A DNA stretch of 64,000 bases from Paenibacillus bovis (GTDB taxonomy: Bacteria; Bacillota; Bacilli; Paenibacillales; Paenibacillaceae): NCBI RefSeq assembly GCF_001421015.2, contig NZ_CP013023.1, positions 1,543,501-1,607,500 of the forward strand, in the 5' to 3' direction. This document shows positions 44,337 through 54,119 of the stretch, piece after piece. Each line of letters begins with the position of its first letter. Position 1 is the first letter of the stretch. Made by a program: the position numbers and the translations under genes. The notes below the pieces were generated by a model. That model was not told the origin of the DNA, ran no database searches, and worked only from the letters and a program-made list of their open reading frames with translations.

Positions 44337-46169
44337 ATGGAAAAGAAAAAAGGGATGGCTATAGAAGAGCGGCTGGCCAGAAGCCGTACAGTAGGGTACA
44401 AGCGCCGCCTGAAGCTGCTGCACAGCGAGAGTGGATCGGCGCTGGTCATGGTTATGTTTGTTGTACTAATGATGCTGATTCTGGGTCTGGCAGTAATGCG
44501 TCTGACGGTGACGGATGCCTATCTGACCGAGGTGCGAGAGAGCGATGTGCAGAGCCTGCATCTGGCCCAGAAAACGCTGGATGAAGCTGTAGCAACGATC
44601 AGTTCGCAGCTTAATTTTACCGGAGATATTAATCCGGAAGAACTGGCAGATCGAATCAAGGATATTCAAAGCAAACTGGAGGCGCTAAAAGCATCTGTGC
44701 CAGTTAGTCAAGACGGTCCGGATAGCTCGTGGCTGAGCGGAATAGCTACAGCCCAGCAGACCAGTACACGCTTCGTTATTACACTGACTGCCGAAGCCAG
44801 GGTAAATGGAATCCAGCGCAAGCTGCAGCAAAAAGTAACGGTCGATAGTTACCCGGAGTTTTTGCGTTATGCCTTTGGCTCGGAAAATAATCTAATTCTG
44901 AATGGAGCGCCGTCGATTACCGGTAATATTTACGCTGGAGGTTATCTGCGTACCTCCAATATTGCAGAGTATATGTACAAGGGAGCTGCCCAGACACAGT
45001 CCACTACGTATCCGATGCTGAACGGTAATGCTTATGTACAATCCCTCGGTACCATCCTAAAATCGGGCATACCGGTCAACGGAGATCCGCAAGGAACAGA
45101 AAGTGCGCTGCAAACGGCGCTAGGTATTCCGGTTGAAAATGTAATCTTCAAAAATCGTCAGAAATTTGTACAGGTCAATCTGGATGATACGTTTATTGAT
45201 AAGTTGTCCGCAGCAATCGGGGGAGATCGGGCAGCATTAATGACACGTTATCGGCAGACTGCTGCGAATTCTTCTGATCCGGACAGCAGTAAAAATGCCG
45301 GAGCACTTATTACTTCCCTGCTGAATGATCCGGCTTATGCCAGCATCACAAAGCTAAGCCTGAAGCCTGTTCCGCTGCCAGCGGATGCTACTGAAGAGCA
45401 GATTGCCGCTGCCCAGCAGGAGCAGGAGCAGCGAAGAAAAAGTGTAATACAAAGTCTAAGCAATCTGAGCAGTTCGGTCATTTTTGATGGCGATCTGACA
45501 CTGGATGGGCAGACATTCAAGGAACTGATATATAAAAATAAACAACCTCAAAATTTTCAGCAGTGGTTTATCGTCAATGGCAATCTGAATATTGTGAATA
45601 CCAGTGATACGCCCATTACAATCAAAGCCAATATTATTACAACCGGCACGCTCACCATCAAGGGCAAAGTAGCGATGGATTCGTCCCTGTATGTAATGAA
45701 AACCGCCAGCAGCAGCGAATATTCGACTGTGCTGGAAGACGCGATCATTACCGGGCTAAAAGAATCAGCGGATGCAGAAGCCAAAGAAGTAGTATTAATG
45801 TCCAAAGGCTCTATCCTGTTAAACCGTTTTGATTCATTCAATAATGATCAGCCGACTCAACTGACCGGATTTTTCTATACGGATAGCCAGGCAACCCTGT
45901 ACGGTGTCGGTTCCAAATTTGCCCTGACCGGCGGCTTTTTCGCCAAAGGAAACCTGACGGTCAACGCCGTTAACGGTGCTGCATACGCTAATGATTCCGG
46001 ACCGCGCATTACGTTTGCTGCTCCATTTACTTCAAATGCCAGCCGCTTCAAGGTTGCTTATAATGACGCGGTATATGCCCATCAAGGACTTGGTTTACCG
46101 CGGGTCAATCAGATTACCATCAGTGTCGGCAAGCTGCAGCTGCTACCGCAGATCGCTTCGTCCAAATAA
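44337..46169 (+). CDS. PilX-like type IV pilus-associated protein
   Basis: A 610-residue protein. After a basic head comes a PilX-N-like segment: SESGSALVMVMFVVLMMLILGLAV (a hydrophobic helix, about 30-55) then a helical region ending AQKTLDEAVATI. It lacks the class III FTxxE site. The remainder is long and beta-rich, with Gly/Asn patterns (LILNGAPSITGNIYAGGYL and VNGNLNIVNTSDTPITIKANIITTG, here broken up) like polymer-forming beta-helices. ATG 44337 follows AGGGAAAGG; 44265 is an earlier in-frame ATG without a ribosome binding site. Confidence 0.72.
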   Translation: MEKKKGMAIEERLARSRTVGYKRRLKLLHSESGSALVMVMFVVLMMLILGLAVMRLTVTDAYLTEVRESDVQSLHLAQKTLDEAVATISSQLNFTGDINPEELADRIKDIQSKLEALKASVPVSQDGPDSSWLSGIATAQQTSTRFVITLTAEARVNGIQRKLQQKVTVDSYPEFLRYAFGSENNLILNGAPSITGNIYAGGYLRTSNIAEYMYKGAAQTQSTTYPMLNGNAYVQSLGTILKSGIPVNGDPQGTESALQTALGIPVENVIFKNRQKFVQVNLDDTFIDKLSAAIGGDRAALMTRYRQTAANSSDPDSSKNAGALITSLLNDPAYASITKLSLKPVPLPADATEEQIAAAQQEQEQRRKSVIQSLSNLSSSVIFDGDLTLDGQTFKELIYKNKQPQNFQQWFIVNGNLNIVNTSDTPITIKANIITTGTLTIKGKVAMDSSLYVMKTASSSEYSTVLEDAIITGLKESADAEAKEVVLMSKGSILLNRFDSFNNDQPTQLTGFFYTDSQATLYGVGSKFALTGGFFAKGNLTVNAVNGAAYANDSGPRITFAAPFTSNASRFKVAYNDAVYAHQGLGLPRVNQITISVGKLQLLPQIASSK

Positions 46170-46231
46170 GGGAATTCATTGATATTGCAGCTACTAGCCA
46201 TTAATAGAGATCCCCGTTTAATATAAAAACA

Positions 46232-46273
46232 AAAATCCCTCTGCGTATAGAGTCAAACGCAGGGGGATTTTTT
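46232..46273. terminator. Bidirectional terminator between convergent pilus genes
   Basis: AATCCCTCTGCGT and ACGCAGGGGGATT (46233-46245 / 46257-46269) form a stem with one G-T pair; T-runs are present on both strands. Confidence 0.92.
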
Positions 46274-46359
46274 GGTTATGAAATTTACTATTCGGAAAAA
46301 GGCATCCTGCCTTGCTAATCGGCTTGATTTTCTATAACTCCGAAAGATTGGTTATTCGC

Positions 46360-49300
46360 TTAGTAGCGGTTGCCATCCTGACTTGGTCCGCTGCTGTCGC
46401 CGAGATCTTTGATTGTGACAGTAGTAGTAGCCTTGATAGTTGGATAGCTTTTGTACGTTGCTGTAATGGTAGCTGTTCCCTTTTTGAGTGGAGTCAGCTG
46501 TCCGGTACTGGCATTCAGAATAACCAGATCTTTGTCTGTGGTACCGAATACGACATTTTTCCAGATATCTTCAGCTAATCGTTCATTCGGATCGATAGCA
46601 AATACAAGATCCTGCTTCAGATTGTAAGTGCTAAGATTGCCGATCTGAAGATTATCGCGGGCATTTTGTCTATTAGCCAAAAACGTAAGATTTACCGGCT
46701 CGACAGTGATTGTTTTTGACAGTGGCTTGCCGCCGATTGTTACATTCAGCGTGATCGGACCCGGTACCAGACCTCCCAGCTGAAGTGTGGAAGAATTGGC
46801 TCCGCTCAATATTTTGGCTTTGCCTACTGATGAATCCGACAGCGACCAGCTAGTACTGGTCAACGTACCCGAGGCCAGTGATGCAGTCAGATCGATCACC
46901 TGTCCCATAGACACGGTAGCTGGACCATTCAGAGCAGGCGCATCCGTAATAACGAGCGTATGGGTAGCTGTTTTGCCATCACCCTGAACAGTAATGACAA
47001 CAGTGCCTTCCTTCAATGCAGTCAGTTGGGCAGTACCATTCGTTCCTGTCTGCAGACTGGCTGCGCCATCCGGTGCACTGGAGCTGATTGACCATTGCAG
47101 CTGCTTGGGCATCAGGTTTTCCGGTGAAGCAGTTACACTCAGTGTGACCGGCATTTTGCTGACCGGCGTTGTCGCTGGACCGTTGATTTTCAGCTGCAGT
47201 GGATTAGGAATAGTAACCGGCAATTCTGCTGTGTACGTCCGTCCATTAGGCGTGGTTACGGTAGCGACCATAGTGATCGTCCCTGGTGAGATACCGCGTA
47301 TAATGACATTCCATGGATTCGAAGTATCTGCAGTCAGTGTCGCCTTGCTCTCATTCGGATCTTTAAAGGACCATTTGACAGTAGACGTCGGATTGGCTGG
47401 TGTCAGTACAGCTGTATAGGTCTTCTGCTCATTAACATTCAACGTAGGTGACCCGGTAATCACCAGACCCGGCTGAATCACATTCACTGTAGACGTATAC
47501 GTTATCTTGCTGCCGTCTGTGGTTGTAATAGTGATATGTGCGGTACCTGGACTGATAGCAGTAGCTGTTGCTGTCTCCCCGCTTGGCGTTACTTTGAGTA
47601 CAGCAGGATTATCGGAGCTCCAGGTGAGTACCTTATTATTGGCATCGATCGGTAGTATTACAGGAATCAGCAGCTTTTGATCGCCGACGAGCATAGTCTC
47701 ATCTTTTAGACTCAGTGAGCTTACTTTAACTACGGACTGGAAGATAATATCCGGGAACACAATCGTTGTCTTGGTATCTGTGCTGGAGTTTGGCAGAGGG
47801 ACATTGCCATTAAACAGCGGTAGTGCTGCGCCGGTTCCTCTGCCGCTCAAGGAAGCACCGATCAGCGTACCCTGAATACTGCCGCCAAAACTGACAGCTG
47901 CCTGTGGTGCAAGGATAGTACCCTTGACACCCATGCTGCCAATCGTTAACGAATTAGTCTGCGGGAAATTAAACAATACCTGACCTGTATTCAGATCTAT
48001 ACCGTTTGTGTCCTTAATGGATAGCCCACCCTGCATGGAGACACTAGTTCCGCTAACGTTAACGATCACAGTAGAATTTTTCGGTACATTGATACTTAAT
48101 GAATTGGTGCTGCTGATATCGCTGCCGGATACATTGAATACGTTCAATGATGGATCGATACCCGTCAGAGAGAGATTGCCATATTCTGTTTTGGTCATGC
48201 CATTGACTGTCAGAGCAGCGACCTGGCTGGATACGTTCGTCAGCTTGGTAAATGCTGTCGTAAAGTCGATCGGCTTACCGGGAACAGCTGTATACGTTTT
48301 GTACACAGGTCCGGTAAATGTACCGCCATATACAGCAACCCCGTTCTGTACCGATCCGCCGTTGGTACCTGCGTCCAGATTGCCACCAGCAATCAACACC
48401 GGTGTACTGCCAGTCGTATTGGTCAGCTTGCTGCCGATATTGAATCCACCATTCAACGTCACATTGCCGCCACCAGCCATTTTGCCTTCACTGGAAAAGC
48501 CAGAGGCATCCATTTTGATATCGTTTTTGATAAAGAAATTATAATTACCGGCGGTACCCAGTATATTGGTACCGTGAATATCATTAAAGGCCAGCTTGGC
48601 ATTCAGTAGATTATAAGCCCCCTTGGCGGTTGGCGTTACATTGAGCTTGAATGTGACCGGATCGGCTTTGTCTGGAGTATAGGACTGCACGCCGTTAGTG
48701 CTTGTCAGGCTATAAGCGATATCTGCCATAGGCATCGACAGCGTATAGCCGGTTGCTGCAGTACCGGTGTAAGTCATGCCTTTGGGCAAACTAGCTTTAT
48801 CAATTTCCAGATTCGGTGGCAGTGTCTCGGTATACAGAATATCCGATACAGCCATGTGGGCAAATCCCTGTTCCTCACTACTAACCGAGCTATAGGCAAT
48901 GGTCTGTGGTGTGACAGAATACAGCAGGGATACCGGCTGGCCGCTCACAGCCGAGTTGGTTGTTGTATCGACGCCGCTGATGATTTTACGCTCGGTCAGC
49001 AGGTTTGCTTTGGCCGGGTTAATCACCAGGGTAACTGTTTTGGTCGTAATCGCCCCCTGTTTGTCACGAGCGAGAATTTCGATTTGCAGAGAACCACCCT
49101 TGGGCAGCGGATTGGTAAATGTCTGACTGATCGTCTGACCGGTAACGACTGCTTTCTCCGGGATTTCCAGGTCGGTCAGATAGGCGCCGTTCGCTTTGAA
49201 TTTGACACTCGTATAGAGGGTACGGTCCTTTAGATCCCAGTCATTCGGTGTATAACTGAGTACCAGATCGCGCAGATACGATGGCTTGCTGCTGCCATCC

Positions 49301-51009
49301 TGCGGAGCAGTCACGCTAATATCTGGCGCATGATTAGAACCAATAAAAGCCCGGTACATTGTATTGACGAACAGCTTTTGTTCCCATTCCGGGAAACCGG
49401 TATTCGTATGTCCGGTACCGGAATAGGTAATATTGCCATTGGAATACGTGTAGTAATGATTCCAGCTGTCCTGCACATCCCGGTTGCTGCCGATAATGTT
49501 ATACCAGGACACAATATCCGGGTCTTCTAGATTCAGTGTAAAGTACTGGTCATGCGTCGTATTGATCTGTCCTACATAACCGTTGGTATTTCCAGGCTTT
49601 TGGCTGAGATCAAATGGATAGGCAGTCAGCAGTCCGGTATTAACTACCTGGGTGCTGTTAGAAGCATTAACGGCATTCAGACCAATGTTTGTTTTGGGAG
49701 CAATCTGCCCGGACAATGTCTGAAAAGCATCGATCCATGGCTTGGTTTTGATACTTTGTAAAGAGGATTCATAGATCGTGTCATGCGTTAGCATGACGGC
49801 TTGTCCAGAAGCGGCAAAATTTTGGACTGCTTTGATAGAAGCATCGGTCAGAGTCGCATACAGATTGTATTCATCTCGGAATCCAAAAATCAGCATATCA
49901 TACGTACCATTGAGATTTTTGTAAGCCGTTGTATTAAATTCGGCTACCTGGATCGGCTTGATATTTAGCTGATAATCAGCACCACCCAGATAACTCTGTA
50001 CCATATTGGTTGCACTTAGCAGACTGCTGCTTGTATTGTCGGACGGCATAATTTGCAGCACACGCACAATAGTCTTCTCATCCTGATAGCGGATAACGCC
50101 AGATGCGTAATTGGATAGCGTACTGCCGGATTGAGTATTGACGATTTCCAGCTTCCAGTACAGCAGGCCCGAGTAGGCCTTGGGAAGCGTATAATTGAGC
50201 ATACCGTTAGCGCTATTCAATGAAGAGGTGGCTACCAGATCATCGTTGCCCATCTGTAATACTTTATCTACGCTCAGATACAGATTGGCACGCACATTGT
50301 CAGAAGTGTAGCTGGCGATATTGTCGGTGGTAAAAGCAAATTTTAACTGGTCACCGACTTTGTAGCTGAATGCTTTGTTCGTATTGTAATCGACCGGAGA
50401 GCTGCTGATTGCAAACTGTGGTCGCTGAGTCATCATTTTATATAGTGAAGACCCTGTATTCTTGATCTGTGTAACGGTAGAAGGCAGGGTAGCATCGGTG
50501 ACAAAATACACGTTGGCCATTTTGCCGGCTGTTGTGTTGTAGCTGGCAAAGGTACTGTAGAGAATACGCTGATCATCAGCTGCTTTGGATGTGTTGGCTG
50601 CTTGGTTCAGAATAGACGTGTGTAAAATAACCGGCAGACCTTTGGCGATATAGCTGTTGACGATGGTATCGGCTTTTAGGTGTGTAATATCGTTCATCAC
50701 GGCCGCCGTGTTGTGATCCTGGCCGCTGACACCGGCGGTACTATAGGTTCCTTTACCGATATAAATGGCATCATATTTGCCATCCAGGTCTTCACGAAGA
50801 GCGACAAACTGCTTCATGCGCATTGTAGTTACCGTGACATTAGATGTCCCTTGCAGCTGTGTACTCAGCGCAAAATCCCCGTTATCGTTAATCTCCAGAA
50901 TCCTGATTTGATACGGAGTGGATGCTCCTGCCATCATGTGAATCAGCGGAATACTCAGTAGTCCGATCAGCAGAAGTACAAGCGTAAATCTTCGTTTTTT
51001 GGGCGTCAT
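46360..51009 (-). CDS. 1549-residue secreted protein: DUF5057-like, choice-of-anchor A-like and Ig-like (BIG2) domains
   Basis: A giant exported protein encoded against the type IVa pilus genes. Signal peptide at 1-29. Residues about 30-560 form a DUF5057-type region (IRILEINDNGDFALS, DMLIFGFRDEYN). A region near 825-1075 resembles choice-of-anchor A (GKMAGGGNVTLNGGFNIG, GTILAPQAAVSFGGSIQGTLIG). Residues about 1095-1535 hold at least four Ig-like BIG2-type repeats (LTWSSDNPAVLKV, SPGTAHITITT, LKKGTATITATYK). No LPXTG or transmembrane tail. GGAGG precedes ATG 51009. Probably a surface adhesin linked to the pilus by location. Confidence 0.75.
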   Translation of the reverse strand: MTPKKRRFTLVLLLIGLLSIPLIHMMAGASTPYQIRILEINDNGDFALSTQLQGTSNVTVTTMRMKQFVALREDLDGKYDAIYIGKGTYSTAGVSGQDHNTAAVMNDITHLKADTIVNSYIAKGLPVILHTSILNQAANTSKAADDQRILYSTFASYNTTAGKMANVYFVTDATLPSTVTQIKNTGSSLYKMMTQRPQFAISSSPVDYNTNKAFSYKVGDQLKFAFTTDNIASYTSDNVRANLYLSVDKVLQMGNDDLVATSSLNSANGMLNYTLPKAYSGLLYWKLEIVNTQSGSTLSNYASGVIRYQDEKTIVRVLQIMPSDNTSSSLLSATNMVQSYLGGADYQLNIKPIQVAEFNTTAYKNLNGTYDMLIFGFRDEYNLYATLTDASIKAVQNFAASGQAVMLTHDTIYESSLQSIKTKPWIDAFQTLSGQIAPKTNIGLNAVNASNSTQVVNTGLLTAYPFDLSQKPGNTNGYVGQINTTHDQYFTLNLEDPDIVSWYNIIGSNRDVQDSWNHYYTYSNGNITYSGTGHTNTGFPEWEQKLFVNTMYRAFIGSNHAPDISVTAPQDGSSKPSYLRDLVLSYTPNDWDLKDRTLYTSVKFKANGAYLTDLEIPEKAVVTGQTISQTFTNPLPKGGSLQIEILARDKQGAITTKTVTLVINPAKANLLTERKIISGVDTTTNSAVSGQPVSLLYSVTPQTIAYSSVSSEEQGFAHMAVSDILYTETLPPNLEIDKASLPKGMTYTGTAATGYTLSMPMADIAYSLTSTNGVQSYTPDKADPVTFKLNVTPTAKGAYNLLNAKLAFNDIHGTNILGTAGNYNFFIKNDIKMDASGFSSEGKMAGGGNVTLNGGFNIGSKLTNTTGSTPVLIAGGNLDAGTNGGSVQNGVAVYGGTFTGPVYKTYTAVPGKPIDFTTAFTKLTNVSSQVAALTVNGMTKTEYGNLSLTGIDPSLNVFNVSGSDISSTNSLSINVPKNSTVIVNVSGTSVSMQGGLSIKDTNGIDLNTGQVLFNFPQTNSLTIGSMGVKGTILAPQAAVSFGGSIQGTLIGASLSGRGTGAALPLFNGNVPLPNSSTDTKTTIVFPDIIFQSVVKVSSLSLKDETMLVGDQKLLIPVILPIDANNKVLTWSSDNPAVLKVTPSGETATATAISPGTAHITITTTDGSKITYTSTVNVIQPGLVITGSPTLNVNEQKTYTAVLTPANPTSTVKWSFKDPNESKATLTADTSNPWNVIIRGISPGTITMVATVTTPNGRTYTAELPVTIPNPLQLKINGPATTPVSKMPVTLSVTASPENLMPKQLQWSISSSAPDGAASLQTGTNGTAQLTALKEGTVVITVQGDGKTATHTLVITDAPALNGPATVSMGQVIDLTASLASGTLTSTSWSLSDSSVGKAKILSGANSSTLQLGGLVPGPITLNVTIGGKPLSKTITVEPVNLTFLANRQNARDNLQIGNLSTYNLKQDLVFAIDPNERLAEDIWKNVVFGTTDKDLVILNASTGQLTPLKKGTATITATYKSYPTIKATTTVTIKDLGDSSGPSQDGNRY

Positions 51010-51340
51010 CTAACATTGCCTCCAATTTATTCGCTTAAAATGTAAATTTTGTACAGCAAGATTCCGATAAATAAAGCAGAAAGTTAATTAGTATATCGGT
51101 ATTTTTTAGTAGTTTGTGAACGCGTATTCATTAAGTTTGCCAAAAAAATATGTGGATCGTATACAAGCGTAATAACGAAAAATCCTGTCATGCAAAGGTT
51201 TATGGTATAACAGCCGACTGTAGGGTGATAAAAGGAAGAAAATGAAATATATGTTAATTTTGTTTTTAGTATTAAGTAGAATATTCTGTTACCGATAATG
51301 TGATTATAGTATCCTGATTCTTCCATTTTGCACGCTGGAG
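51010..51340. other. Divergent intergenic region between the giant protein gene and pilB
   Basis: About 330 bp, A+T-rich, without a credible gene. Promoters for both directions must lie here, so the adhesin-like gene and pilB could be co-regulated. I found no palindrome worth naming. Confidence 0.4.
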
Positions 51341-51352
51341 TTGAAGCAAAGC

Positions 51353-53017
51353 ATGAAGATTATGAAGAAAAAGCTGGGTGACCTTCTTTATGAAAACGGT
51401 CTGATTTCCCAGGAGCAGCTGAATGAGGCACTGGAAGAACAGCGCAAATCCAAGCGCAAGCTGGGAGATGTACTGCTCGCTCAGGGATATATTACCGAGC
51501 AGCAGCTGATCGAAGTACTAGAATTTCAGCTGGGTATTCCGCATGTGAATCTTTTTAAATATCAGATTGATCCGGCAGTGACACAGATCATTCCGGAAAG
51601 TATGGCCAAGCGGTATCAAGTACTGCCTTTTATGAAGGAAGGCAGCAAGCTGCTCGTAGCAATGGCCGATCCACTGGACTATTTTGCGATAGAAGATCTG
51701 CGTATGAGTACAGGCTTCCGGATCGAACCGGCTATTTCCAGCCGGGATGAGCTTCAGCGGGCCATTGCCCATTATTATGGACTGCGCGATTCGATGAGCC
51801 AGATGATGGGCGAGCTACCAACCGCCGAAGAGATTGAGGAGACCGAGATTACCGATGAATCCTCGCCGGTTGTACGGTTGGTTAACCAGATGATTCAGCA
51901 GGCTGCCCATTTGCGCGCTTCGGATATTCATATCGATCCAAGCGAGAACGATGTGGCTATACGTTACCGGATCGATGGACTGCTGCGTACAGAGCGTCAT
52001 CTGCCCAAGCAGATGCAAGGCTTTGTGACCGCCCGTCTGAAAATTATGGCCCGTCTGAATATCGCCGAGCGTCGGCTGCCGCAGGATGGACGGATCAAAA
52101 TGCAGGTAGATCTAAAAATGATCGATATTCGCGTGTCTTCTCTGCCTACCATGCATGGCGAGAAAATCGTTATGCGTCTGCTCGATCTGAGCACTGGCGT
52201 CAAGCCGATTGAACAGCTTGGTTTTGGTGATTATAATTCCGTTGCTTTCCGGGAAATGATCGAACATCCGTATGGCATTCTGCTTATTACGGGACCGACA
52301 GGAAGCGGAAAAACGACTACGCTCTATTCTGCACTGAATGTACTGAATGTAGAGAGCTCCAATATTATTACGGTTGAAGATCCGGTGGAATATCAGCTGG
52401 AAGGCATTAACCAGGTACAGGTTAATCCCGGTATCGGGCTGACATTCGCATCGGGACTGCGTTCGATTTTGCGTCAGGATCCGAATATTATCATGGTCGG
52501 TGAAATCCGTGATAATGAAACGGCCGAGATTGCGATTCGGGCTTCACTAACCGGTCACCTGGTGTTGTCCACTTTGCATACGAATGATGCCGTGAGCACT
52601 GTGCTTCGTCTACAGGATATGGGTGTCGAGCCTTATCTGATCGCATCTTCGCTGCTGGGTATTGTCTCTCAGCGTCTGGTGCGCCGGGTCTGTCCAGATT
52701 GCAGACAGACCTATGAGCCGACAGAACAAGAAGCCATTTTGCTGGAGAGCCATGGTATTTCTACTGAACGACTGCAGCGTGGCAAAGGCTGCGGTAACTG
52801 TAATCATACTGGTTATCGTGGGCGGGTAGCAATTCATGAAGTACTGCGGATTGATCGACAGATGCGTGAAATTATCTCGCTCGGTTCCTCGGTAGAAACA
52901 ATTCGTAATGCGGCCAAGGAACAGCAGATGATTACTCTGATGGAGGACGGTCTGCGTAAAGTAGGCGAAGGTATTACAAGCATTCAGGAAGTCATGCGCG
53001 AGACCGTAGCCTATTAA
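51353..53017 (+). CDS. pilB: Type IV pilus assembly ATPase
   Basis: A 554-residue extension ATPase. An N-terminal MshEN-type domain (about 1-140; LGDLLYENGLISQEQL, a possible cyclic-di-GMP binding motif) is followed by the GspE core: Walker A GPTGSGKTTT near 312, Asp box VEDPVEY, Walker B IIMVGEIRD near 380, His box STLHTND, and a C-terminal zinc tetracysteine site (CPDC near 445 and CGNC near 480). The start is uncertain: TTG 51341, ATG 51353 and ATG 51362 are in frame. It opens the pilBTC-A-D-MN-O operon. Confidence 0.92.
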   Translation: MKIMKKKLGDLLYENGLISQEQLNEALEEQRKSKRKLGDVLLAQGYITEQQLIEVLEFQLGIPHVNLFKYQIDPAVTQIIPESMAKRYQVLPFMKEGSKLLVAMADPLDYFAIEDLRMSTGFRIEPAISSRDELQRAIAHYYGLRDSMSQMMGELPTAEEIEETEITDESSPVVRLVNQMIQQAAHLRASDIHIDPSENDVAIRYRIDGLLRTERHLPKQMQGFVTARLKIMARLNIAERRLPQDGRIKMQVDLKMIDIRVSSLPTMHGEKIVMRLLDLSTGVKPIEQLGFGDYNSVAFREMIEHPYGILLITGPTGSGKTTTLYSALNVLNVESSNIITVEDPVEYQLEGINQVQVNPGIGLTFASGLRSILRQDPNIIMVGEIRDNETAEIAIRASLTGHLVLSTLHTNDAVSTVLRLQDMGVEPYLIASSLLGIVSQRLVRRVCPDCRQTYEPTEQEAILLESHGISTERLQRGKGCGNCNHTGYRGRVAIHEVLRIDRQMREIISLGSSVETIRNAAKEQQMITLMEDGLRKVGEGITSIQEVMRETVAY

Positions 53018-53069
53018 CAGGGAGTGGCATCCGGACAGACGGGTAGCGGATGAGGGGGAATTTAATGTT

Positions 53070-54119
53070 ATGAATAATACACACTACGATATTCGCAGTA
53101 TGCTGCAGCAGATGGTTGCGCTGAATGCCTCCGATTTACATCTGTCCGCCGGTTCAGCGCCGGTGATGCGCATTCATGGCCAGCTAGGCAATCAGGGGGA
53201 AGAAGTACTGACACCGGCAGCCATACAGGCGATGGCAAAACAGCTGCTGGGCGAAGAACGTTTTAGCACTTTTGAGCAAGCGGGAGAGATTGACTTCTCC
53301 TATGCGGTGGAAGACAGTGCCCGTTACCGGATCAATATTTACCGGCAAAAGGGCGGCGTAAGTCTGGCGGCGCGCCGAATCACAAACGAGATTCCGACGC
53401 TGGAGCAGTTGGGTCTGCCCCCGTTATTGAAAAATCTGACCGAAAAACATCAGGGATTGATTCTGGTAACTGGTCCGACCGGAAGTGGTAAATCGTCGAC
53501 ACTGGCTGCGATGATCGGTTATATCAATAATCGACAATCCCGGCATATCGTCACGCTGGAAGATCCAATCGAGTATGTGCATACGCATAGAAGATCGCTG
53601 GTTAACCAGCGTGAGGTTGGCAGTGATACAGCTAGTTTTGCCAGTGGTATCCGGGCAGCTCTTCGTCAGGACCCGGATGTAATGCTGGTTGGAGAAATGC
53701 GCGATCTGGAGACCATATCTGCTGCAGTGACTGCTGCGGAGACCGGCCATCTCGTACTGGCTACGCTTCATACAAGCGATGCACCGCAGACGATCGACCG
53801 GATCATCGACGTATTCCCCGCTCATCAGCAGGGACAGATACGGATTCAGCTGGCTGCTGTGCTGACAGCTATTATCTCCCAGCGGCTGCTGCCGACAGTG
53901 GATAGCCGTGGACGCGCTTGTGCGACCGAGATTCTGATCAATACACCGGCGATTGCCAATTTGATCCGCACGGAGAAAACACATCAGATCCGCAGCATGA
54001 TGCAGACTGGCAGAAGCTCTGGAATGCATACACTGGAAATGAGTATTCGCGATCTGATCCAGTCTGGCCGGATTGATCCGGTTGTCGGCAAGCTGTATCT
54101 ACCGGAGGTGAGTGTCTGA
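53070..54119 (+). CDS. pilT: Twitching motility retraction ATPase
   Basis: A 349-residue ATPase that depolymerises type IV pili. The start LNASDLHLSAGSAPVMRI is typical of PilT. Walker A GPTGSGKSST near 133-142, Walker B DVMLVGEMRD near 200-209 and His box LATLHTSDAPQTIDRI follow. The AIRNLIRE-type retraction motif is represented by SIRDLIQSGRI near the C-terminus. ATG 53070 has a GAGGGGG site. Its TGA overlaps the pilC ATG (TGATG), which indicates coupled translation. Confidence 0.93.
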   Translation: MNNTHYDIRSMLQQMVALNASDLHLSAGSAPVMRIHGQLGNQGEEVLTPAAIQAMAKQLLGEERFSTFEQAGEIDFSYAVEDSARYRINIYRQKGGVSLAARRITNEIPTLEQLGLPPLLKNLTEKHQGLILVTGPTGSGKSSTLAAMIGYINNRQSRHIVTLEDPIEYVHTHRRSLVNQREVGSDTASFASGIRAALRQDPDVMLVGEMRDLETISAAVTAAETGHLVLATLHTSDAPQTIDRIIDVFPAHQQGQIRIQLAAVLTAIISQRLLPTVDSRGRACATEILINTPAIANLIRTEKTHQIRSMMQTGRSSGMHTLEMSIRDLIQSGRIDPVVGKLYLPEVSV

